DNA of 64,000 nt, taken from positions 1,426,001 through 1,490,000 of the forward strand of contig NZ_QWDD01000001.1 of NCBI RefSeq assembly GCF_003722355.1, given 5' to 3'. The position numbers and the translations under genes are program-made. This document shows positions 33,458 through 40,806 of this stretch, piece after piece; the stretch's first letter is position 1; every line of letters starts with the position of its first letter. This DNA is from Methylocystis hirsuta (GTDB lineage: Bacteria; Pseudomonadota; Alphaproteobacteria; Rhizobiales; Beijerinckiaceae). Below the pieces are notes generated by a model. It was not told where the DNA came from. It did no database searches and saw nothing but the letters and a program-made list of their open reading frames with translations.

Positions 33458-34561
33458 TCAGTCCCTGACTCCAATAGCAGCTTCATCCCAATCAAGGCCT
33501 ACTCCGGCGACAGCGGGTATATGCAACATGCCGTCTACGACCTCATAGGGCTGCTTCAGGATTGGATTGACCCAATTCTGCCACTCGAGCCAATGCGACG
33601 TTTCTGATACCCGCATGACGTGGGCGCCGACCTCTGGATAGAGGTGCGTAGAAATGGGCGCGCCGAATGCCGCCGCAATCGCAGCCGATTTTAGCCAGCC
33701 GGTTACGCCCCCGATCCTCATGAAATCTGGCATTACCAGGTCGCACGCCTTCATTTGAAGCGCACGGTGCAGATCCCGGTGACCGTAGAAATTTTCTCCA
33801 ATCTGCAACGGCGTTTTCAGTTGCGAAGCGAGGCGCGCATATCCATCCAGATTGTCGTAAACGATGGGTTCCTCGATCCAATCCAGGCCCAAGCTGTCGA
33901 CCGATTGGCACCTCACGAGCGCTTCAGCAAGATCGAGTCCTTGATTGAAATCCGCCATCAAATGAACGTCGGCGCCGACCGCCGCGCGCACCGCCTCGAT
34001 CGCGCGCAAATCCTGATCTACGGTTGCGCGGCCTAGCCGAATCTTCAGTCCTGCGAATCCTCCTTCTTGGATGAGTCTTGCTGCTTCCTCCCCTAATTGC
34101 GCTGGATCGGTCAGCCAAAGACCGTTGCTGTTGTATGCCTTCACCGGCCCAACCGTGCCGCCGAGGAGCACGCACAACGGTAGATTCGCGGCCTTCGCCA
34201 AGGCGTCCCACGCCGCCATATCGAGGCCCGAAACGGCGATCATGCTCAAGCCCTGATAGCCAACGAAATGGAGAGACTTGCGGGTTAGCTCGAATATCTC
34301 GGTCGGCGCGACGGCATGACCCTCGAGAAGCTCGCCAAAATCCTCCAAGGCGGCAACGATGTATTTCATCGCCTTTGGCGTGTACGGTTCGAGGTAGCTT
34401 CGCCCAACGACTCCTTCGTTTGTGAACAGATCGATGAGGATCACAGGCCAGTCGGAGATCGTCGCTATTCTGGCGACGATCGGGCGTTCCAATTTGAGGA
34501 TCAAGGGCCGCGCCCTGATGCTTTTGATTGTCAGTCGGCCAATTGTCATTCCAAGACTCAC
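33458..34561 (-). CDS. Mandelate racemase/muconate-lactonizing enzyme family protein
   Basis: The 367-residue enolase-superfamily enzyme has catalytic and metal sites in order: GFAGLKIRLGR (Lys-x-Arg in place of the usual Lys-x-Lys), HLMADFNQ (Asp), DWIEEP (Glu), LQIGENFYG (Glu) and STHLYPE (His base). It fits the mandelate racemase subgroup acting on hydroxy-acids or lactones. GTG at 34561 overlaps the tautomerase stop; an ATG four codons in is possible. It is the last gene downstream of pxmC on the same strand. The substrate is unknown. Confidence 0.88.
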   Translation of the reverse strand: MSLGMTIGRLTIKSIRARPLILKLERPIVARIATISDWPVILIDLFTNEGVVGRSYLEPYTPKAMKYIVAALEDFGELLEGHAVAPTEIFELTRKSLHFVGYQGLSMIAVSGLDMAAWDALAKAANLPLCVLLGGTVGPVKAYNSNGLWLTDPAQLGEEAARLIQEGGFAGLKIRLGRATVDQDLRAIEAVRAAVGADVHLMADFNQGLDLAEALVRCQSVDSLGLDWIEEPIVYDNLDGYARLASQLKTPLQIGENFYGHRDLHRALQMKACDLVMPDFMRIGGVTGWLKSAAIAAAFGAPISTHLYPEVGAHVMRVSETSHWLEWQNWVNPILKQPYEVVDGMLHIPAVAGVGLDWDEAAIGVRD

Positions 34562-34944
34562 ATATCAGCGTATTGCGCTTCGCCGTTCCCGAACGACCAG
34601 TTCTCCTTGGGAACCTCGACGAGGCTGATGAAGACGTCCTCAACGCGAAGCCCCAGGCGGGAATGAAGTTCTTTCGCCACGGCTCGATAAAAGGATTTCT
34701 TCTGCTCGACCGACCGACCTGCGTTGAGCGTGATCTGGATGAACACGCAGTCCTGCGTGCGTTTGATTCCAAGGTAATTCTCGTCGGCAATGAGGCAGCG
34801 TTCTGGATGTTCGGCGATCACCTGGAAGCGGTCGTCCTTGGGAACCTTCAAGACCTCGATCATCGCGTGATAGATGATGTCGCCGATGCCGCGACAATAG
34901 TCGACTGGTTTGCCTTCGATGAGATCGATACGCACGAGAGGCAT
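34558..34944 (-). CDS. Tautomerase family protein
   Basis: The 128-residue protein begins with the Pro that becomes N-terminal in tautomerases (MPLVRIDLIEGKP). A central segment VFIQITLNAGRSVEQKKSFY follows, a layout typical of the double-length tautomerase family (PF14552) rather than the 62-residue 4-OT. AGGAGAG lies 6 nt before the ATG, so the longer frame to 35220 was not used. It lies 116 nt after pxmC and overlaps the enolase-superfamily gene; together they may isomerise a small oxo- or hydroxy-acid. Confidence 0.88.
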   Translation of the reverse strand: MPLVRIDLIEGKPVDYCRGIGDIIYHAMIEVLKVPKDDRFQVIAEHPERCLIADENYLGIKRTQDCVFIQITLNAGRSVEQKKSFYRAVAKELHSRLGLRVEDVFISLVEVPKENWSFGNGEAQYADM

Positions 34945-35060
34945 TTGATCTCTCCTATTTCGGCGATGCGAATTGGGCGCACGCTTCAATGCGGATCGCT
35001 TCTTGGAAACGGGCGTCCCGAGGTTCGTCGGGGCGCACGCACGCGCCGCAGGCGCGCGTG

Positions 35061-35837
35061 TCAGGCCGCGTCCTCGATCTCGTCCACCAGTTGAACGAGA
35101 CGCATCACCTGCTGCAGCAAAATTCCGCCGACGCCAAGGGCAAACCACACGCCGGTGACGAAGCCCCAGTGAATCGGCGCCGCGAAGAACTCCTCGCGAA
35201 ACCAGAAGGTGTGGCCCCACTCGTTAAATCCTACGCTAACGAAGATCATGAACGGACCGACGACCGCAAGCGTCAGAGGGAGAGAGATCCCATTGGCGTA
35301 AAGCGGCAGGCGCGTCCTCGCGTACAGCCACGCCGAGCCGCCCATGAGGATGTAGAAGGGAAAGTTAAAGTAGAATTCGATGATGTGATTGGCGGTGAAG
35401 GGCGTGTCGCGGACGGAAACCTGATGCCAGGAATTGTCCTGCTCCGCAAAATAGCTGCCGGCCCAATAAACAGCGAATGTGTAGATGCTGATCCACATCG
35501 TCAGCGTGAAGTAGCGCGTTATCTCCTCTTTCGGTGTAATCTTGTCGAGGTTTCGGTCGCGGGTGAACCAAAGATAGCCCCACAGCGACGGAAACACGAT
35601 CAACAGAAATGCGCCTTCGAGGTAGAGCAATCGCATCCAATGAACGTCGAACGCAGGATCGGAAGAATCTAGGCCAGTCGAAATAGCATAAGCGCCCTGA
35701 TACATTCTGAAACCGACGTAGATGACGGTCATCACGGCGAAGGTCAGGAGATATTTCGGTAGGTCTCTCAGATACCAGGGCAGATTGAACGGCGCGCGCG
35801 GCGTGGCTCGGGAGATTGTTTGTGCGGTGGTGCTCAT
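35061..35837 (-). CDS. pxmC: pMMO-related PxmC
   Basis: The 258-residue protein is a PmoC/AmoC homologue with about five membrane spans. The copper-site motif Asp-x3-His-x12-His is intact (EQDNSWHQVSVRDTPFTANH; Asp134, His138, His151), equal to D156/H160/H173 in the M. capsulatus pMMO. The C-terminal part with WFREEFFAAPIHWGFVTG is also conserved. It is the third gene of an A-B-C operon, the pxm order, as opposed to pmoCAB. The intact metal site argues for an active or at least metal-loaded complex. Confidence 0.93.
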   Translation of the reverse strand: MSTTAQTISRATPRAPFNLPWYLRDLPKYLLTFAVMTVIYVGFRMYQGAYAISTGLDSSDPAFDVHWMRLLYLEGAFLLIVFPSLWGYLWFTRDRNLDKITPKEEITRYFTLTMWISIYTFAVYWAGSYFAEQDNSWHQVSVRDTPFTANHIIEFYFNFPFYILMGGSAWLYARTRLPLYANGISLPLTLAVVGPFMIFVSVGFNEWGHTFWFREEFFAAPIHWGFVTGVWFALGVGGILLQQVMRLVQLVDEIEDAA

Positions 35838-35906
35838 GGCCGCTCCTTTGGTTGGCTTGAATTGTTTTCGCGCACGCGACGCGCTTTGCCCGGCCGCGCG
35901 AGATTG

Positions 35907-37142
35907 TCAGTAGAATTTCGGGATGACCGGAGCGGATACGGTGGAGACATAGCGTTGGCCCGCGGTGTCGTAGAGGAAGAGTAAACCTCCCATCCGCGTA
36001 TCCGCGTCGCGAATCAGGCCGTCGAGCCTCTCCCGCTGCCAAAGCGAATCCTCGGCCGTGATGCGGATCGTCCTCGTCTCGCCCGGCGCGACGGGATCGG
36101 CCGTGTCGATGCTGAGGCCTTCGCGTGCAGCCAAAACGGCGCCTTCGCCCTGTGGCGGTTGGATAACCGCGGGGTTTCGGAAGCGCACATTCGCGGTCGC
36201 GAATTCGCCAACCCGGACGGGATGGTCGGAGCCGTTATGAAGCAGGGCGGTCATGATCATTGCACGAGCAGGCACATTGTATTCGGCGCGCTGAATCTTG
36301 ACCTGCACCGCTCCGACGTCGACGGCAGGCGGAAGCGGATCGATCTGATCCATTGCGGCTTGCAGCGGGATGGCGTTTGGATATCGCAGATCCGTTACGA
36401 AGTTCGCGCCGAATACGATCATCGGAACTGCGAAGATGATCGCCGCGCCAATCATCCGGTCGAGCGGGGAGACAAGGCTCGCCTCCTGGCCGGCATGCAG
36501 CATTTTATAGCGCGGAATGAACAGTGGACGTCTGACCCACCAAAGCAGCCACGCCGACCCGATCGCGATCCAGAAGCCGTGCCAGGCGACGCCATTCGCG
36601 AGCCCATATGTCTCCATGTCTATAAGGCTGCCATCGAGCGTCTTGATCTGGTTGGTGAATGCGGAGGCATCGCCCTCGACTTCCATCCATTGGCCCGGGC
36701 CCACGACGGAGCCCGCATCATGCAGGTTGACGAATGGATGAAGATGGAAGCGACCAGGGATCCTGGCCTTCATCACGATCTTGAAGTCATAGTCGCCGCC
36801 GAGTTTCAAAGCGGAGGAGCTGACGGACGATTGTCCGTTGAGGTAACGCTCGGTCCGAATGAAGACGGGCCCCGGAGCGGAGACATTCAGATAGGTCGCG
36901 TCCGGTTGCGCCACCCCGCGCGGCCAGTCCGCGTTGACGTGGAACCTACCGGTGATGACAACCTCTTCATTGACGTTGAGCTTTGCCTTCGACCACGCCA
37001 CATCGTACCATTGGATCGTACGCATGCGGACGAAAGGCTCCAGGGCCTTTTCGCCATGGGCGAGCGCTGCTTCGGGAGCAAGCGCTCCGGCGCATAATCC
37101 GAGGCAAGCGGCGCTGAAGAGAGTCTTGAGTGACTTTTTCAT
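35907..37142 (-). CDS. pxmB: pMMO-related PxmB
   Basis: The 411-residue PmoB homologue has a signal peptide ending AALA-HGEK, so that His29 becomes the N-terminal copper ligand. It also has the RFHLHPFVN pair (His133/His135), matching the Cu-B site H33/H137/H139 of M. capsulatus PmoB. The bis-His position His48 is Gln here (RTIQWYD). Two cupredoxin domains flank two membrane spans (HGFWIAIGSAWLLWWV and a second near residue 240). It starts 15 nt after pxmA and ends 69 nt before pxmC. Confidence 0.94.
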   Translation of the reverse strand: MKKSLKTLFSAACLGLCAGALAPEAALAHGEKALEPFVRMRTIQWYDVAWSKAKLNVNEEVVITGRFHVNADWPRGVAQPDATYLNVSAPGPVFIRTERYLNGQSSVSSSALKLGGDYDFKIVMKARIPGRFHLHPFVNLHDAGSVVGPGQWMEVEGDASAFTNQIKTLDGSLIDMETYGLANGVAWHGFWIAIGSAWLLWWVRRPLFIPRYKMLHAGQEASLVSPLDRMIGAAIIFAVPMIVFGANFVTDLRYPNAIPLQAAMDQIDPLPPAVDVGAVQVKIQRAEYNVPARAMIMTALLHNGSDHPVRVGEFATANVRFRNPAVIQPPQGEGAVLAAREGLSIDTADPVAPGETRTIRITAEDSLWQRERLDGLIRDADTRMGGLLFLYDTAGQRYVSTVSAPVIPKFY

Positions 37143-37157
37143 CTCGTTGCCTCTCCC

Positions 37158-37910
37158 TTAGATATTCTTGACGTATTTTGTCGTCGCAAAGGCTTTTCCC
37201 AGATACCACCAGAGCGGATACATCAGGGTGCAAAGCAGCGCCGAACAAAACGCTGACAACGGCGTCGCATACTGGCCGTAGGTTCGCAGCGTTCCACGCT
37301 CGATGAGGCGAAGATATTCAGGCGTCCCCGCGCGGATGTATTGAAAGCCGAAGAGGTCGGCCACGGTGAGCTGTGCGCCGCCATACTCCACCGGCACATG
37401 AAACATGCCGAAAATCGGCCAATTGGTCGGATAGAAAAGCAGCGCGAAGGCCATGCCGCCAAAGATGCTCGTGACAGTCAGACTGTTGCTCAACATCAAA
37501 ATTGCGTCGAGGACGAGCGCGCTCGGCAACATCGTGGCTGGCAAGACTTCGTTTATCGGGAAAAAGTTCCACATATGATAGGCGAAGAAGCGCGTGATCC
37601 ATGTGCCGATCAGTAAGCATGAAATGCAAAGCGTCGCGCCCAGCGGCAATTTGAAGTTTGGCCAAAGTACGGCCTGTACCGCCGCTGGGAAGGTGATCAT
37701 CATCAGGGGAGTGATAAGCGGCCACCATTGCCGATCCTTCCAGTCCTGCCAGAAGTCCCAGTCGCCGACCGTCAGAGCGACATGCAAGTGGAAGGAGCCG
37801 ATGAAAAGGAATAACGCGAGCACCAGGATCAGATAATCATAGGCGCGGCTCAGTCTCGCCTTTTCCCCTGTATAGGGCCGTGCTGGAATATCCAGGGATT
37901 TGCCGGTCAT
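37158..37910 (-). CDS. pxmA: pMMO-related PxmA
   Basis: The 250-residue PmoA homologue is recognised by SRAYDYLILVLALFLFIGSF, VGDWDFWQDWKDRQWWPL, NFFPINEVLPATM, GAQLTVADLFGFQYIRAGTP and RLIERGTLRTYG, the standard PmoA landmarks with substitutions typical of a divergent, non-PmoA1 branch. The ATG at 37910 has GGAGG 7 nt upstream; the upstream 62-codon extension of the open frame is not used. First gene of the operon, reading away from a LysR gene. Confidence 0.93.
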   Translation of the reverse strand: MTGKSLDIPARPYTGEKARLSRAYDYLILVLALFLFIGSFHLHVALTVGDWDFWQDWKDRQWWPLITPLMMITFPAAVQAVLWPNFKLPLGATLCISCLLIGTWITRFFAYHMWNFFPINEVLPATMLPSALVLDAILMLSNSLTVTSIFGGMAFALLFYPTNWPIFGMFHVPVEYGGAQLTVADLFGFQYIRAGTPEYLRLIERGTLRTYGQYATPLSAFCSALLCTLMYPLWWYLGKAFATTKYVKNI

Positions 37911-38040
37911 GCGGTCCTCCACGAAGGTTGGCTCTCTGTGCGGCTCTTTCCCGAACGGCGGCCAGATGGCGAACGACGAGACGGCGCAACTCTCGGCAAG
38001 CCTAGGGGGCACGAGGCGCTGCGTGAAATGGCGAGTTTTG

Positions 38041-38050
38041 ATAGGCCTAT
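38041..38050. promoter_or_regulatory. Palindrome in the pxmA-lysR intergenic region
   Basis: ATAGGCCTAT is a perfect 10-bp palindrome, 61 nt before the lysR start and about 130 nt before pxmA, in an AT-rich island between the divergent genes. It is a candidate LysR-binding half-site. Confidence 0.4.
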
Positions 38051-38110
38051 GAATAAAAATCAGCGTTGACGCATTTGTCGCGCGCGGAGAGAGCATCGTG
38101 AGGAAATGCC

Positions 38111-39034
38111 GTGATCGAGCTGCATAATTTCGACATCAACCTGCTCGTGGCGTTCGACCTCCTCATGGAAGAAAAGAACGTCTCGCGCGCCGCCGAACGC
38201 ATGTTCGTGACGCAGTCGGCGATGAGTCATACCTTGCAGCGGCTCAGACAACAGTTGGACGATCCATTACTGGTCAAGACTCCGGCAGGCATGAAGCCGA
38301 CCGATCGCGCGCTTTCTCTGGTCGACCCGGTGAAGGCCGTCCTGCGCGACATCAAGCGCCTGATCCGTGCGCCGGAAGAATTCGATCCTGCACAGAGCAG
38401 GCGGCGGTTCGTGATCGCTGCAACCGATTATATGGATCTGCTGGTGCTCCCTCCGCTCATCGAGCGCATCGCGTTGGGGGCTCCGGGCATAGACATCCAT
38501 GTCAAGCGAACCGAGTCGCCGTTTCCCGAAGAGGACCTTGAGCACAATGATCTCGATGTCGTGCTGGGCTTCGATGCGATACTGAAGCCGCCCGCCTATT
38601 TGAGCAGGACGAAACTTTTTGAAGACCGGATGGCCTGCGTCGTCGGCAGGCGGCATACGGTCGGCAAAAGCGGTCGGCTAACGCTCGAGGAATATGTCTC
38701 GGGCAAGCACATGCTGATCTCCCGCACCGGCACACGCGTCGGGTTGATCGATGAGTGGCTCGCTGAGAAAGGGCTGGCGCGCCGCATCGCGCTGATCGTG
38801 CCCCACTTCCTGTCGGCTCCGTTTATTGTGGCGAAGACCGACATGATCTTGTCCCTGCCTGAGCGAATTGCCAACGCGTTCGTCGGCCTGGCGCCGCTGA
38901 ACATCCTGCCGCTCCCGATCGAATTGCCGGCCTATGATCTCGTTATGGTCTGGCACCCGCTCCATGATCCAGACCCCGCCCATCGTTGGTTGCGCGATCA
39001 AATCGTAGAAGTCTCTCGGAACCTGCGTGTTTAG
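38111..39034 (+). CDS. LysR-family regulator, NodD-like
   Basis: The 307-residue protein has an N-terminal winged helix (HNFDINLLVAFDLLMEEKNV, SRAAERMFVTQSAMSHTLQR) and a LysR substrate-binding domain (FVIAATDYMDLLVLPPLIER). NodD/NahR-like members respond to aromatic or other small ligands. GTG at 38111 has GAGGA 8 nt upstream. Divergent from pxmA with a shared region, it is the natural candidate regulator of the pxm operon; that link is an inference. Confidence 0.92.
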   Translation: MIELHNFDINLLVAFDLLMEEKNVSRAAERMFVTQSAMSHTLQRLRQQLDDPLLVKTPAGMKPTDRALSLVDPVKAVLRDIKRLIRAPEEFDPAQSRRRFVIAATDYMDLLVLPPLIERIALGAPGIDIHVKRTESPFPEEDLEHNDLDVVLGFDAILKPPAYLSRTKLFEDRMACVVGRRHTVGKSGRLTLEEYVSGKHMLISRTGTRVGLIDEWLAEKGLARRIALIVPHFLSAPFIVAKTDMILSLPERIANAFVGLAPLNILPLPIELPAYDLVMVWHPLHDPDPAHRWLRDQIVEVSRNLRV

Positions 39035-39095
39035 CTGTCTGACTTTTACGGCGCCTTGGCTTCTTTGCCCGTACTGTTTCGAGTAGGCCAAAGCC

Positions 39096-40193
39096 TCATC
39101 TGCCCGCGAGTCCGGGGGCCATCGCTTTGACCTCGATGAGGAAGTACGGCGGCTTCGACAATGACTCTCCGCCGTTTAGAACAGCGGATTTGTGCAGGCG
39201 ATTGACGACGGCATAGAGCTTGCCCCCCGGCCCAAAACTCAGCGAGTCGACCCAGGACAACTCTTCGTTTTGTGCGAGCCGCTGATAACTGCGATCCCCC
39301 TTGATGACCCCGATCGCATTTTCTGCAAGATCGCCGAGGTAGATGTTGTTGTCCCTGTCGATGCTAATGCCGTCGCAGATGGGCTTAGCGCTATAGCGCT
39401 CAACCCGCGCGCCAAGCTGCTTTTCGTTGAGAGCTTCATCAGCCAGATCAGCGGCCTTTATGCGGTAAAGGCTGGTTCCGTGCATAGGACCAAAATACAC
39501 CCATTCGTTCTGCAGATCTTCGGTGATCGGATTGACGCCGATAAGGGGGCGCACGAGATTGCCGGCAGGATCTTTCACCTGAATGGGGCGCCCATCGATG
39601 ACGAGATCGATTTTCTCAGGCACAACGCTGGAGTGACCTTCCAACACGCGACGCGCGGCGCCTGTTTGCAAATCCACCACGATGAACGCTGCATTTGCTC
39701 CGCCCGCGGGATCGGCGATGAAGATCTTGTTGTGCTTGCCGTCGACGGCAAAATCATTGACGAACGCATCTTTGGGAGCGATAGGCGGCGGCAAATAGAT
39801 AACGCGGCGCAGCTTATTGGCCTTCGTATCCCAGCCGACAAGTTTTGGCGTGACTCCGCTGCGCATGCCATTATCGAGCATCCAGACAACGCCGTTGGCG
39901 TCGCTCCGAATGCCCAGAACAGAATCCAGCTTTAGCTCCGAATGGCTCAGCCGGTCATTGAGCTCTTTGTTCGGAAAGGGCGCGAGCGAACCGTCGTCGC
40001 GATGCTCAACGACCGAGTAATTCGGTTCGTAGAACTGATGCTGGCTCATGATAATTTTGCCACTCTCGGTGACCGTAACGTTGCCGGGGGCTTGCGCGAG
40101 CCTCGCTATGATTTCGTAGCTGGGCTGCTGTGCGGCTTGCGCTCGGCTCACAAAAACGGCCAGCATTGACAGGAGGATTAGGCTCGTTCGCAT
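39096..40193 (-). CDS. MRJP/yellow-family secreted protein
   Basis: The 365-residue protein has a signal peptide (SLILLSMLAVFVSRAQA, start at 40193). A six-bladed beta-propeller region of the major royal jelly/yellow family follows: LDSVLGIRSDANGVVWMLDNG, FVNDFAVDGKHNKIFIADPA, and LGDLAENAIGVIKGD. Bacterial members are periplasmic with unknown substrate, often near redox or sugar enzymes. It is convergent with the LysR gene. The longer frame to 40256 would bury the signal peptide. Confidence 0.85.
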   Translation of the reverse strand: MRTSLILLSMLAVFVSRAQAAQQPSYEIIARLAQAPGNVTVTESGKIIMSQHQFYEPNYSVVEHRDDGSLAPFPNKELNDRLSHSELKLDSVLGIRSDANGVVWMLDNGMRSGVTPKLVGWDTKANKLRRVIYLPPPIAPKDAFVNDFAVDGKHNKIFIADPAGGANAAFIVVDLQTGAARRVLEGHSSVVPEKIDLVIDGRPIQVKDPAGNLVRPLIGVNPITEDLQNEWVYFGPMHGTSLYRIKAADLADEALNEKQLGARVERYSAKPICDGISIDRDNNIYLGDLAENAIGVIKGDRSYQRLAQNEELSWVDSLSFGPGGKLYAVVNRLHKSAVLNGGESLSKPPYFLIEVKAMAPGLAGR

Positions 40194-40289
40194 GGGAACC
40201 CCGGCACGGCTTTGGACGCCGACGGATTCTATCCTGTCGAACGTTAGCCGGCGCATGATGCTTGCTCATGGCGTCATTAGTGGATTCGA

Positions 40290-40645
40290 TAGAAAGGCAG
40301 TGAGGAAGCGTGCGCCGGTGATCTTCGGCCGCGCGGCGGCTGAAATCGAAAAGTCCGGGCCGACGCTCACGCCCCAGGCGCTGGGCACATTCGCCCGGCA
40401 GGCGCGCAAGCGTATGCGCGACCCAAAGGGCCTACCGCCACGACCATCTGCGGGCGCTCGCCCAGCGGGTCGAAGTCGACGAGCGGGAAGTCCGCATCAT
40501 GGGCCACAAGAGCGCGCTATTGCGCACGCTCTTCGCCGCCTCAGGCGGGAAAACCGCGGGAATTGGCATTCCCAGTTTTGTTCCGAAGTGGCGCGCCCAA
40601 GGGGATTCGAACCCCTGTTTTCGCCGTGAAAGGGCGACGTCCTAG
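40290..40645 (+). pseudogene. Serine recombinase C-terminal remnant
   Basis: The first part (40290-40430) reads VIFGRAAAEIEKSGPTLTPQ, then ALGTFARQARKRMRDPKG. Near 40430 the homology moves to the +1 frame: YRHDHLRALAQRVEVDEREV, then RIMGHKSALLRTLFAASGGK and IPSFVPKWRA. This is the end of a large serine recombinase, known from other Rhizobiales. The N-terminal catalytic domain is missing and a frameshift splits the rest. The last codons run antisense into tRNA-Glu. Confidence 0.7.
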
Positions 40646-40664
40646 GCCTCTAGACGATGGGCGC
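40592..40664 (-). tRNA. tRNA-Glu (UUC)
   Basis: Read on the minus strand it starts GCGCCCA and ends TGGGCGC plus a G discriminator, giving a 7-bp acceptor stem. The anticodon stem TCGCC/GGCGA encloses the loop CTTTCAC with anticodon TTC, and the T-arm is AGGGG-TTCGAAT-CCCCT. CCA follows the discriminator in the genome. Confidence 0.95.
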
Positions 40665-40806
40665 GGCTGCGCGGCCGCATTGCGGCGGCGCGAGGGCGTG
40701 TATAGAGGCGCGGGCGGCGCAAGACAAGACCAACGGGCGGCGCCAGATCGCCGCGCATGGCGTCCCGTTTGCGCCCCTTCGGGCGAGGCCCTAAAGCATC
40801 GCAGCA

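Noticed and set aside
35061..37910. Classical pmoCAB operon
   Set aside because: The gene order is A-B-C and the proteins are divergent, so the pxm type fits better.
37911..38096. N-terminal 62-codon extension of PxmA
   Set aside because: A GGAGG site precedes the ATG at 37910, the extension lacks family similarity and it covers the divergent promoter region.
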